Below, piece by piece: positions 1 through 6,950 of a DNA stretch of 64,000 nucleotides. The stretch's first letter is position 1, and each line of letters begins with the position of its first letter. The notes below the pieces were generated by a model. It made no database searches and was not told the origin of the DNA. It saw only the letters and a list, made by a program, of their open reading frames with translations. The translations under genes and the position numbers were made by a program. Origin of the DNA: Flavobacteriaceae bacterium (GTDB lineage: Bacteria; Bacteroidota; Bacteroidia; Flavobacteriales; Flavobacteriaceae); contig JAKISG010000004.1 of the NCBI GenBank assembly GCA_021648755.1, positions 1 to 64,000 on the forward strand, in the 5' to 3' direction.

Positions 1-293
1 GTATTCCTGGGAATAGGGAGAAAGACAGCTTTAATGTTAATTGTTTTAACCGATGGTTTTAATCGATTTGAAAAGGCAAATCAACTATGTTCTTATGCAG
101 GTTTAACTCCAATAATGAACTTAAGGAATGTTGTAACTTTTTCTCTAAAATCCGCAGGTTTTTTTTAGAGAAAAAGTTATCAATGTTTCGTTTAATAAAA
201 AATAAAATATTAATCAGAATTTTTTATAACAAAAAATTCTCTAAAATTATATTGAAAAAAAAACTTAAAAATTACTTGTTTTTTAGCACAGTT
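1..293 (+). mobile_element. IS110-family transposase remnant, copy A (left end outside window)
   Basis: The first 120 bases read V-F-L-G-I-G-R-K-T-A-L then F-E-K-A-N-Q and S-Y-A-G-L-T-P, the pattern of the C-terminal Transposase_20 domain of IS110-type recombinases (G-I-G-x-x-T-A and Y-A-G-L-x-P). The similarity stops after the Leu-Thr-Pro-Ile-Met stretch and is followed by a 17-bp hairpin and A/T-rich sequence without coding signs. There is no catalytic N-terminal part, so this is a dead fragment. An almost identical copy lies at 5234-5527; matching sequence ends at the same CACAGTT in both. The small reading frames that can be drawn here are not genes. Confidence 0.8.
134..179. repeat. 17-bp perfect hairpin inside IS110 remnant A
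   Basis: TAACTTTTTCTCTAAAA at 134-150 is exactly mirrored by its reverse complement at 163-179, with a 12-base loop. The same hairpin is present in copy B at 5368-5413. It follows the end of the transposase homology. It could be the terminal structure of the element or a two-way transcription terminator; the sequence does not decide between these. Confidence 0.8.
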
Positions 294-311
294 CTTTGTT
301 GGCAACTGGAC

Positions 312-1049
312 TTATTTTTTTAATTTGTAATTATTTATAATAGAATCAATAGTATGTTCTTTTATTTCGCTTAATTCTTTATCAATGAAGGAGTTTGAGG
401 AATCTAATAAATCATCATTAAAAACATCCCAGTAATCGGTATTCTTTAAATACCATTTTTTTTTCATCAATCCATTTGGTAATAGTATTTCATAATCTCC
501 AGATAAAGGTAGAAACGTTATGTTGGCTGTATGTGGTTTTTTATTATAAGCAGGATTTGATTGGTCTTCTATTTTATTTTCAATAAATATTTTGATATTA
601 TTTATTTCGGAGAAAGTAAATAGAGAGTTATATAAATCGTGGTACATATAGTGGTTAAACACCCAATAAGATGAATCTCCAGCAATATTTTTATAAAAAC
701 TTATCGAATCTCCTTGAATAAAATATAACTCAATGGTATTATTATAGAATTTAATTTTATCTAAAGAATCATCTATTAAAAACATATTATTAAAAAAGGA
801 ATTTCTGTCTTTAACTATGTTGTTCGAAAATTGCATAAATGGTGTTGATGAAGAATCACTAGAGAGTTTCTTAACTATTGTTGTATCAAAATCTGTATTT
901 ATTTTTTGATTTAATCTTTGTGTGACTAAATTTCTTGTATAAAAAATTGTGTCTGTTTTTTTTATGTTATCATTATTAACAGTCTGTTGTATTTTGTTTT
1001 TACAAGAAAAAGATAAAAAACAAATGATGTATAGTATTAATTTATTCAT
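312..1049 (-). CDS. Lipoprotein, putative immunity partner of the Amidase_3 effector
   Basis: A 245-residue protein whose first 16 residues are a lipoprotein signal (hydrophobic run then F-S-C, Cys16), so it should be anchored facing the periplasm. The rest is Asn/Asp/Ser-rich with no family I recognise. It starts 9 bases after the stop of the zinc amidase gene and is last in the cassette series, directly before the IS110 remnant. Position, size and lipobox fit an immunity lipoprotein that protects the periplasm from the upstream cell-wall amidase; the role is inferred from context, while the lipoprotein nature is read from the sequence. Confidence 0.65.
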   Translation of the reverse strand: MNKLILYIICFLSFSCKNKIQQTVNNDNIKKTDTIFYTRNLVTQRLNQKINTDFDTTIVKKLSSDSSSTPFMQFSNNIVKDRNSFFNNMFLIDDSLDKIKFYNNTIELYFIQGDSISFYKNIAGDSSYWVFNHYMYHDLYNSLFTFSEINNIKIFIENKIEDQSNPAYNKKPHTANITFLPLSGDYEILLPNGLMKKKWYLKNTDYWDVFNDDLLDSSNSFIDKELSEIKEHTIDSIINNYKLKK

Positions 1050-1058
1050 AATTTTTGT

Positions 1059-1814
1059 TTAAAAATTGGCTTCAATATTTTCTATTAATCCTTTTGTTAA
1101 TTGCTCAGCCATTAAACTTATATTTGAGAACATTTTTTTTGCATCACTTGGTGAAGTCAAAAAACCAAGTTCGACTAAGGTTTTTCGTTTAGTTTTATTT
1201 GTCGTTCTTAAAACTCTTAGTCCTCTTACGTCTTTCTTGGGAGAATCCGATTCAACTTCTACAACATTATAATATTTCATAATATCATTAGAAATTTTTT
1301 TGCTTTCATCAATACTATCTGTATTTGAATATATCGCATGCGAGCCAGAAGTGAAATTTTTAGAACCATCTGCATGTATGGAAATGAAATAATCAGCCTT
1401 TTTATTATTTGCTATATCAATTCTATAAGCTAATTTATGACCAGTTACTTTAGTTATATCTTTACTTGTTCGTGTTAAAAGAGTATTTTCATAACCTTTT
1501 TCTTTTAAAATACTTTTCATTTTTGAAGCAACATCATAGGTTAGTCCGTATTCTGTCCTGTCGTTATCATATTTGTGGTTAGAACTTTCATTGTCACCAA
1601 CAATCCATTTGCTAGGGTTATCAATTACATATTGAGGCAAAGACATAATATCTTTTAAATCTGTTATTTCTTTTTTGTTTTTATCAAGTTTAACTTTTCC
1701 ATCACTACCTTTTAGTTTGTATTTATACTTTCTAGATTGTGCTCCAACATTTCCGCCATCAACACCATGACCAGGGTCTAATACTATGACTGGAGATTTT
1801 GTTTTAAATTCCAA
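1059..1814 (-). CDS. N-acetylmuramoyl-L-alanine amidase (Amidase_3), C-terminal effector domain
   Basis: Zinc amidase that cuts between MurNAc and L-Ala of peptidoglycan. The N-terminal motif V-L-D-P-G-H-G (His at about residue 17), a Glu in the D-R-T-E-Y-G-L segment, the S-I-H-A-D-G motif (second metal His), and V-E-L-G-F-L-T near the C-terminus carrying the catalytic Glu are all present, so the enzyme looks intact. No signal peptide is present. The only start is a TTG (the Leu of K-W-L-E-F-K); the same frame stays open upstream to 2105 and encodes a linker shared with the neighbouring TIGR02594-type toxins (D-D-F-K-D-W-A and S-T-P-N-Y-Y-L). This is therefore a swapped effector tip, not a housekeeping amidase. 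A lipoprotein follows 9 bases later. Whether it is translated in its present form is unclear. Confidence 0.75.
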   Translation of the reverse strand: MEFKTKSPVIVLDPGHGVDGGNVGAQSRKYKYKLKGSDGKVKLDKNKKEITDLKDIMSLPQYVIDNPSKWIVGDNESSNHKYDNDRTEYGLTYDVASKMKSILKEKGYENTLLTRTSKDITKVTGHKLAYRIDIANNKKADYFISIHADGSKNFTSGSHAIYSNTDSIDESKKISNDIMKYYNVVEVESDSPKKDVRGLRVLRTTNKTKRKTLVELGFLTSPSDAKKMFSNISLMAEQLTKGLIENIEANF

Positions 1815-2105
1815 CCATTTCCCTTCCTCATTTAAATAATAGTTAGGTGTGCTTGTTTTATCTATTTTTCCATCTTTATAAAAAATGGTTTGGTTTTCTA
1901 TATCTGTACATGCGTTAACTGCTAAAAATAAATATGTTTTTTTATCTGTTGCATCTTTTAATGCTTTTGTATAGTTTTTTAAAGTTTTTTCTTCTTTTGG
2001 AGCTAAAGTTACTTTAGCAATAGCCCAATCTTTAAAATCGTCTTTGTTTGTTATTTTATCGTTTTTAGCATATTCGCCAACAATAGTTTTTATTTTCTTT
2101 TCATA
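1815..2105 (-). pseudogene. 5'-truncated pre-toxin linker in frame with the Amidase_3 domain
   Basis: Open in the amidase frame for 97 codons with no ATG, GTG or TTG. It encodes I-V-G-E-Y-A, then N-K-D-D-F-K-D-W-A-I-A-K, D-K-K-T-Y-L-F-L and S-T-P-N-Y-Y-L-N-E-E-G-K-W, which match position by position the linkers before the toxins at 2180-3181 and 4301-5026. A TGA at 2106-2108 closes the frame on the left, at the junction with a broken lipoprotein leader. I read it as the tail end of a larger effector whose front was lost by recombination. Confidence 0.65.
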
Positions 2106-2214
2106 TCAGTTTCTGATACACTATTTTCGGTAATTTTTTTTTCTCTTTTGTTTTAACATTACAACTCAATAGTAAAAAGTTAACGAGTAGTACTACTGCT
2201 ATCAGTTTCTGCAT
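2101..2214 (-). pseudogene. Truncated immunity lipoprotein (signal peptide only)
   Basis: ATG at 2214 begins M-Q-K-L-I-A-V-V-V-L-L then L-L-L-S-C-N, a clear lipoprotein signal with the lipobox Cys at residue 19, but the frame stops after 37 residues. It overlaps the end of the upstream toxin gene (stop at 2180) by 35 bases, the same overlapping layout seen for the toxin and lipoprotein at 6140-6192. It is the beginning of an immunity gene whose remainder was replaced by the incoming linker-amidase cassette. Too short to be listed by ordinary gene callers. Confidence 0.6.
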
Positions 2215-3181
2215 CTGTATTAATTTCTTTAAGTTCATAATCTTTTGTTATTATTTCATAATTTTTAGGAAATCTATAGCCTATGATCTTTGATTTTTTA
2301 GTTATATTATAGCATACTTTTCCATAGGTATCTTTATCGCCTCCTGTTTGATTCCCTTCTAATAACACTAAATCATCACCTTTTTTTCCTACAACAAAAG
2401 CCACATGACTATAACTAAGTATTGCTAAAGCTCCATAAGCAGGTTTGCTAATTGTTTTTCCCCATTTTTTCCATGAAAAAGCATTATAACCTGTTTTGTT
2501 TAAATTAGATTTTTTTATTCCTGATTTATAAAAGCACCAATATATAAAAGAACCACACCAAGCATCTTTTATATTACCAATCCAATCATCAGTTATTTCT
2601 CTTCCCATCAAACTTTTATTATAACCAGCAGTTTTATGATATTCAAGAACTCTAGGGTTATTCTCAGTTATGCCATAGATTTCTTCTTCTCCAATTTCTT
2701 TTTTAGCAATCTCCATCCAAGGTGCTCGTTGGTTTTTCTTCACCTCAAACCACTTACCATCCACATCTAGCCAATAATTTGGAGTGCTTCTTTTGTCTAA
2801 CTCGCCGTTTATGGCTGGGTTTTCGCCGTTGTAAACTACTGGTGTACCGTCTTGGCAAGTTACACTAATTAGTAAAAACAAACTTGTTTTTTTGTCTGTA
2901 AGGTCTTTTAGGCTGTCATTCCATAGTTTTAGTTTGTCTTTATCTTTGGGTGCTAGTTTTATTTTGGCTATTGCTAGGTCTTTAAAGTCGTCTTTATTTA
3001 AGTAATCTGTATGACACATATCGCTTGTGGTTGCTTCTATTGCAACTACATCTTTATCGTTTTGTTGTACTGTTAATGCTTCATCTTTTTTTACTATTCC
3101 TTTTTCTTGGCCTTGTTTTATATTAATTTGTAGGCTTTTGTCTTGAAAATTTTCGGTATACTTTGAACTATCCAGATACAA
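2180..3181 (-). CDS. TIGR02594-like peptidoglycan amidase with pre-toxin linker (effector cassette 2)
   Basis: A 333-residue protein. Residues about 1-65 are polar; about 66-155 form the shared pre-toxin linker (N-K-D-D-F-K-D, D-G-T-P-V-V-Y-N-G-E-N, S-T-P-N-Y-W-L-D-V-D-G-K-W); from about 155 the TIGR02594-type domain runs P-W-M-E-I-A-K-K-E-I-G, W-C-G-S-F (catalytic Cys), S-H-V-A-F-V-V-G (catalytic His), L-L-E-G-N-Q and a final Y-R-F-P-K. Such CHAP/NlpC-like enzymes cut peptidoglycan peptides. The start is a TTG that overlaps the preceding lipoprotein stop by 14 bases, with a stop just upstream, so the gene lacks a natural beginning. A truncated lipoprotein gene overlaps its 3' end. Inferred role: interbacterial toxin tip. 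Confidence 0.7.
   Translation of the reverse strand: MYLDSSKYTENFQDKSLQINIKQGQEKGIVKKDEALTVQQNDKDVVAIEATTSDMCHTDYLNKDDFKDLAIAKIKLAPKDKDKLKLWNDSLKDLTDKKTSLFLLISVTCQDGTPVVYNGENPAINGELDKRSTPNYWLDVDGKWFEVKKNQRAPWMEIAKKEIGEEEIYGITENNPRVLEYHKTAGYNKSLMGREITDDWIGNIKDAWCGSFIYWCFYKSGIKKSNLNKTGYNAFSWKKWGKTISKPAYGALAILSYSHVAFVVGKKGDDLVLLEGNQTGGDKDTYGKVCYNITKKSKIIGYRFPKNYEIITKDYELKEINTDAETDSSSTTR
2706..2895. repeat. 190-bp direct repeat, copy 1 (pre-toxin linker DNA)
   Basis: Aligned without gaps to 4860-5049 (constant offset 2154), with only scattered substitutions, mostly silent; I estimate about 95% identity. It covers the linker coding for D-G-T-P-V-V-Y up to R-A-P-W-M-E-I. DNA identity drops at once on both sides, while flanking toxin domains are much more different. 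This is the kind of homology that lets one toxin tip be exchanged for another. Confidence 0.85.
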
Positions 3182-3653
3182 ATATTTTAAAAATTTTTAT
3201 TTTAGAATGTATATTTTCAATTTTTAAAGTAATCGAATCTTCAACATTATGATTATTTCCTTCATCATCAGTAAATATTTCAGTTAAGACAATGAAATTA
3301 ATATAAACTTCATTACATGTTTTATCATTTTTTTTTTCAAAATTAATATCAATTGAAATAATTTTATATTTAGTTAAATTTTTTAGTGCAGTAATGTCAG
3401 GGTTGTCATATCCTTTATAAAGATAATTCTTGCAAAAAATTATATCTTTTTTTAAATCTACTATTAAACTATTTGCGAATTTTTTTATTTTTAATGAATC
3501 TTGTTTTTGTAAGCAGTTTTTAGTTTGTTCTTTTTCTTTTAGAGAAAAATTTGCGTCAACGACCTTTTTAGATACATTTTTTTTACAACTAATTATTGTC
3601 ATTATAATAAAAATCAACAATAAATTAATTATTTTTTTACCTAGTTGTTTCAT
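3168..3653 (-). CDS. Lipoprotein, putative immunity protein (partner lost or replaced)
   Basis: I start it at the internal ATG 3653, which gives a typical lipoprotein signal (K-K-I-I-N-L-L-L-I-F-I-I-M-T-I-I-S-C). The upstream frame to 3782 is a leftover of another gene. The mature part contains C-L-x-K-x-D-S-L-x-I-K-K-F-x-x-x-L-I, also present in the next lipoprotein (3785-4297), so the two are divergent paralogues. Its stop overlaps the TTG start of the toxin at 2180-3181. Immunity function is inferred from the cassette order toxin-then-lipoprotein and from its periplasmic destination. Confidence 0.6.
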   Translation of the reverse strand: MKQLGKKIINLLLIFIIMTIISCKKNVSKKVVDANFSLKEKEQTKNCLQKQDSLKIKKFANSLIVDLKKDIIFCKNYLYKGYDNPDITALKNLTKYKIISIDINFEKKNDKTCNEVYINFIVLTEIFTDDEGNNHNVEDSITLKIENIHSKIKIFKIFVSG

Positions 3654-3782
3654 ATGAGCCGTCTTTATTAATGTTATATTCTTTAAGTTTATATATTCAT
3701 TTTTAGATGGCTTGTATTTCTGAGGTTTCATTATTTTATATTCTTTTCCTATCGTTACTGTTCCATATGAAGCAATAATCAC
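3654..3782 (-). pseudogene. C-terminal scrap of a displaced toxin
   Basis: In frame with the lipoprotein that follows, but before its ATG, 43 codons read I-I-A-S-Y-G-T-V, then G-K-E-Y-K-I-M-K and an Asn/Lys-rich end. The neighbouring TIGR02594-type toxins end in a comparable way (Y-V-P-A-D-Y-K-V-T and Y-P-K-E-F-K-I). It begins only with a GTG just after the preceding lipoprotein. I read it as the last piece of a third toxin deleted by recombination; similarity is short, so this is tentative. Confidence 0.4.
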
Positions 3783-3784
3783 CT

Positions 3785-4297
3785 CTATCCAGCAGTATCA
3801 AATTTCACTATTTTTATATCTTTTCCAATTCTATCAACATTAAATAACAAACCGCTTCCTAGTCCAAATTGAATTCTATAGCAACCATTTTTATTTGATT
3901 TAGAAAAAATAATACGAGTATTCAAAATATTACTTTTTTCAATAAACTTGTCATTCTCATCATCAATATCAAGTGAAAGATAATCTCTTAATCTATCATT
4001 TTTATTCCATTGAGTTGTAAATTCTTTTTCGTTTTCAAAACTAAAATCAAACATTGATATTGGATACACAAATTTTGATGAGAATAACTCTACTTTATTA
4101 TGCTCAATTTCATAAATTAGTTTTTTTATAAACTTTTTTATTTCTAAACTATCTGATTTAATTAAACATTTTGACTTAATCTTGTTATTTTTTACTATAT
4201 TGGACAACTCAGATTTTTTGTCTGTTTTAGTCTTACAACTAAATGAAACAATAGATATTAAGAATAAAATAAGAATTTTAGAATATATATATTTCAT
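3785..4297 (-). CDS. Lipoprotein, putative immunity partner of effector cassette 3
   Basis: A 170-residue protein with a lipoprotein signal (Y-S-K-I-L-I-L-F-L-I-S-I-V-S-F-S-C, Cys21). The mature part has C-L-I-K-S-D-S-L-E-I-K-K-F and then a short S-S-K-F-V-Y-P segment that resembles S-N-H-V-S-F-P in the lipoprotein at 5551-6192, suggesting one diversified immunity family. It starts 3 bases after the stop of the toxin at 4301-5026, so the pair is very probably co-translated. No database family is recognised. Confidence 0.65.
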   Translation of the reverse strand: MKYIYSKILILFLISIVSFSCKTKTDKKSELSNIVKNNKIKSKCLIKSDSLEIKKFIKKLIYEIEHNKVELFSSKFVYPISMFDFSFENEKEFTTQWNKNDRLRDYLSLDIDDENDKFIEKSNILNTRIIFSKSNKNGCYRIQFGLGSGLLFNVDRIGKDIKIVKFDTAG

Positions 4298-4300
4298 AAT

Positions 4301-5026
4301 TTAAGTTGTTTTTCCAGAATTTTTAGTATTCAATACTCCTATTTTTTTATTTTCTTTATTTAAGTTAAGGTCTTTATCCTCATCTGTAAGGTAATCAGCA
4401 TTAGTTACCTTATAATCAGCAGGGACATAAAATCCATACAATTTTTTCTTTTTTGATTTGCTTGTATATTCTCCATACTCACTTAATTTAATAGTATCTG
4501 TTTGATTTCCTCCAAGTAACAAATATTTTTCATTACTATTCATACCATATAGAAAACCTGTATGTCCTTTCCAATCACTTTTGTGTTTATACACTACAAT
4601 ACAACCATAAATAGGTTTTTCTATTTTTTTATAATATTTTTTCAAATCTTTATGTATAGGTGCGAGAGAACTAGCACTTTTAGCATATTTATAACCACTT
4701 TCATTTATACACCAGTTCATAAAAGAAGCACACCATGGACCATAAACACCATCAGTAGGCTCATATGAGTTTCCTACAAACTCTAAATAACCTTTTGCCA
4801 TTTTATACATTGGAGAAAACTCCTCATCAACTCCCTTTGCTTTTTTTGCTTCTTGTAAAGCAATCTCCATCCAAGGTGCTCGTTGGTTTTTCTTCACCTC
4901 AAACCACTTACCATCCACATCTAGCCAATAATTTGGAGTGCTTCTTTTGTCTAACTCGCCGTCTATCGCTGGGTTTTCACCGTTATAAACTACTGGTGTA
5001 CCGTCTTGGCAAGTTACACTAATCAA
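4301..5026 (-). CDS. TIGR02594-like peptidoglycan amidase (effector cassette 3)
   Basis: The called part begins at a TTG inside the shared linker; the frame continues open to 5203. Residues about 1-45 are linker (S-V-T-C-Q-D-G-T, S-T-P-N-Y-W-L-D). The amidase domain follows: P-W-M-E-I-A-L-Q-E-A, P-W-C-A-S-F-M-N-W-C (catalytic Cys), G-H-T-G-F-L-Y-G (catalytic His), L-L-G-G-N-Q and G-F-Y-V-P-A-D-Y-K-V. No signal peptide, which fits delivery by a secretion machine. A lipoprotein gene sits 3 bases downstream. Its front is cut at the IS110 remnant, so it probably is a silent cassette unless TTG is used. Confidence 0.7.
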   Translation of the reverse strand: MISVTCQDGTPVVYNGENPAIDGELDKRSTPNYWLDVDGKWFEVKKNQRAPWMEIALQEAKKAKGVDEEFSPMYKMAKGYLEFVGNSYEPTDGVYGPWCASFMNWCINESGYKYAKSASSLAPIHKDLKKYYKKIEKPIYGCIVVYKHKSDWKGHTGFLYGMNSNEKYLLLGGNQTDTIKLSEYGEYTSKSKKKKLYGFYVPADYKVTNADYLTDEDKDLNLNKENKKIGVLNTKNSGKTT

Positions 5027-5049
5027 TAAAAATAAACTTGTTTTTTTAT
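4860..5049. repeat. 190-bp direct repeat, copy 2 (pre-toxin linker DNA)
   Basis: Partner of 2706-2895; gap-free match at offset 2154. Recombination between the two copies would delete exactly one toxin tip plus the lipoprotein genes between them (3168-3653 and 3785-4297). Confidence 0.85.
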
Positions 5050-5203
5050 CGGTTAGCTTTTCTAAAGAATCTGTATATTCTTTTTGTTTTTTACTGTCTT
5101 TTGAACCTAATTTTACTTTAATTACTGCCCAGTCTTTAAAATCATCTTTATTTTCTATGGTTTCATCATCACAGGCAAACTTACCTACATAGTTTTCGGC
5201 TAT
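5027..5203 (-). pseudogene. 5'-truncated pre-toxin linker of cassette 3
   Basis: Open in frame with the toxin gene but without a start codon. It reads E-N-Y-V-G-K-F-A, then N-K-D-D-F-K-D-W-A-V-I-K-V-K and D-K-K-T-S-L-F-L-L, matching the linker at 1815-2105. A TAA at 5204-5206 closes it exactly where the IS110 remnant begins. The front of the gene was lost at this junction. Confidence 0.65.
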
Positions 5204-5206
5204 TTA

Positions 5207-5527
5207 CTCAAGATTTATTAACCAGGTTGGAAAGTATTCCTGGGAATAGGGAGAAAGACAGCTTTAATGTTAATTGTTTTAACCGATGGTTTTAATCGAT
5301 TTGAAAAGGCAAATCAACTATGTTCTTATGCAGGTTTAACTCCAATAATGAACTTAAGGAGTGTTGGTAACTTTTTCTCTAAAATCCGCAGGTTTTTTTT
5401 AGAGAAAAAGTTATCAATGTTTCGTTTAATAAAAAATAAAATATTAATCAGAATTTTTTATAACAAAAAATTTCCTAAAATTATATTGAAAAAAAAACTT
5501 AAAAATTACTTGTTTTTTAGCACAGTT
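5207..5527 (+). mobile_element. IS110-family transposase remnant, copy B
   Basis: Reads L-L-T-R-L-E-S-I-P-G and then, after a one-base frameshift, I-G-R-K-T-A-L-M-L-I up to Y-A-G-L-T-P: the Transposase_20 region of IS110-type transposases. Bases 5234-5527 repeat 1-293 nearly exactly, including the 17-bp hairpin (5368-5384 with 5397-5413). The frameshift and the absent N-terminal catalytic half show it is inactive. Together with copy A it brackets effector cassettes 1-3 as a direct repeat. Confidence 0.8.
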
Positions 5528-5550
5528 TGTCAGATTAATTAGTCAAATAA

Positions 5551-6192
5551 CTATCCGACAGTTCCTATATAAAATAATAGGTATTTATCTCGTATTAAAT
5601 TATATTGATAGAATATCGAATATTCTTCTTCACTATTTTCTGTTATTTTACTCATATAAATTGTAAAAGAATTATTTTCGAAATTAATACTGACATCCAA
5701 ATCCCATAATACTCCTTTTTTATCTTTTTTCATATAGTGATATTCACTATCGAACAGTTCTTGATGGAAATCGATGTTACAAAACAAATATTTATAGATA
5801 TCTATAAATATTAATTCATTTTTTTTAATAAAATTTTTTTTATTGATTTTTTGTTTGAAAAATTTTTGAGGAGATTTCAAAAAATCATCACCATATATCA
5901 TAAAATATACTGCATCACCATCTAATGGAAATGAAACATGATTAGATAAATTTTTAATTTTATTGTTACTTAATAAGTTTTGTTGCAAGGTTAAAAAGTT
6001 TAAAACAGATTTTTTCACTAAAATAGTGTCTTTTATTTTAACATAACTATCTATTTTTTTTGTATTAAATTTTACCTTTTCTTGTTTGTTTAAAGTGATT
6101 TTTGAATTGGATTTTTTTATACAAGAAGCGAATAAAATACTAATTAGTACTAATAGCATCTTCAATAGTGTAACCTTTAGTTTTATAGTCAT
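5551..6192 (-). CDS. Lipoprotein, putative immunity partner of effector cassette 4
   Basis: I choose ATG 6192 (M-T-I-K-L-K-V) because it gives a normal lipoprotein signal ending L-F-A-S-C; an ATG seven codons earlier is possible. About 213 residues; the mature part is Lys/Asn/Ile-rich with an S-N-H-V-S-F-P-L-D segment like that in the lipoprotein at 3785-4297. It overlaps the end of the upstream toxin gene by 53 bases, so translation is probably coupled. Predicted periplasm-facing immunity protein; family unknown. Confidence 0.62.
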   Translation of the reverse strand: MTIKLKVTLLKMLLVLISILFASCIKKSNSKITLNKQEKVKFNTKKIDSYVKIKDTILVKKSVLNFLTLQQNLLSNNKIKNLSNHVSFPLDGDAVYFMIYGDDFLKSPQKFFKQKINKKNFIKKNELIFIDIYKYLFCNIDFHQELFDSEYHYMKKDKKGVLWDLDVSINFENNSFTIYMSKITENSEEEYSIFYQYNLIRDKYLLFYIGTVG

Positions 6193-6778
6193 TTTTATGT
6201 TTTTTATTATCATCTATTTTAAATTCTTTAGGATAGACATATCCTTTTAATTTATATATGGTTCCTTTTTTAGTTTTGTATTTGATATCAGTACCATCTT
6301 TATAAACTTTATATTCCTGCACACAAACTTTATTGTTTTGATTTCCACCTAAAAGATAAGCATAAGTAATATTACCCTTTTTTTTAAAGTTTATTAAGAA
6401 ACCAACATGTCCAGTCCAACCAGATTTGTGTAAAACAGCAATAGTGCCATAAGGCGGTTCTTTTAAAGAAGGTGTTATTTGTTTGCTACTAGAATATCTG
6501 CTTTTTTCCCAATAATTTTGTGATGATGTTGGGTTGTTTGTTACAGTGGAAAATTTGGTGTTTTTCGTACTGTTTGTTTCTTTTAGTACCCAATGAATGA
6601 AACAACCACACCAAGCGTTTTTATTTGCTTTAAAATTATCTTTTGTTTTTTTAATATATTTATTAGCCCTTTTAAGGCCATCACCTTTTTTCTCTGTCCA
6701 TTTTCCAATAGACCAGTCTTTGTATTCTTTCCAAGCTATTTCCATCCAAACAGGTAAAGGATTTTCTTTAAATTTCAA
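6140..6778 (-). CDS. TIGR02594-like peptidoglycan amidase (effector cassette 4)
   Basis: A 212-residue open frame from a TTG. Domain features: W-M-E-I-A-W-K-E-Y at about 10-18, N-A-W-C-G-C-F-I-H-W (catalytic Cys about residue 58), G-T-I-A-V-L then G-H-V-G-F-L (catalytic His), L-L-G-G-N-Q, and a closing G-Y-V-Y-P-K-E-F. Linker residues are S-T-P-N-Y-Y-L and E-K-D-K-W-L-K-F just before the start. It has no signal peptide and overlaps the following lipoprotein gene. It is the most diverged of the three amidases of this kind in the array. Inferred to be a cell-wall-cutting effector tip. Confidence 0.68.
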   Translation of the reverse strand: MKFKENPLPVWMEIAWKEYKDWSIGKWTEKKGDGLKRANKYIKKTKDNFKANKNAWCGCFIHWVLKETNSTKNTKFSTVTNNPTSSQNYWEKSRYSSSKQITPSLKEPPYGTIAVLHKSGWTGHVGFLINFKKKGNITYAYLLGGNQNNKVCVQEYKVYKDGTDIKYKTKKGTIYKLKGYVYPKEFKIDDNKKHKNDYKTKGYTIEDAISTN

Positions 6779-6950
6779 CCATTTGTCTTTCTCATTTAAA
6801 TAATAGTTAGGTGTAGAAAGATAATCGCCTTTTTTTGCTATATACTCACTTTTTTTACCTTCCTCGGTTTCAAAAATAGTTTAAAAGATTACTCTTGTTT
6901 TATAGGGGTCAAAACAGTTAGTTGCTAGTAGAATAAAAAATAATTATTTT
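6779..6950 (-). pseudogene. Broken pre-toxin linker of cassette 4 with an in-frame stop
   Basis: In the toxin frame upstream of the TTG one reads I-L-L-A-T-N-C-F-D-P-Y-K-T-R, then a TAA (6881-6883), then T-I-F-E-T-E-E-G and G-D-Y-L-S-T-P-N-Y-Y-L-N-E-K. This follows the order of the linker at 1815-2105 (Y-L-F-L-A-V-N-A-C then S-T-P-N-Y-Y-L). The left part runs into the 3' end of the lipoprotein gene at 6918-7616. Only about half of the linker is left. Confidence 0.55.

Noticed and set aside
87..323. Small plus-strand frame at the left end, with a twin at 5267-5542
   Set aside because: They begin inside the decayed IS110 transposase frame and continue through the hairpin and A-rich stretch in a frame with no conserved content.
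2180..3181. Housekeeping peptidoglycan remodelling enzyme
   Set aside because: No signal peptide, no own start codon, shared linker with an unrelated amidase fold, and array context fit a toxin tip better.
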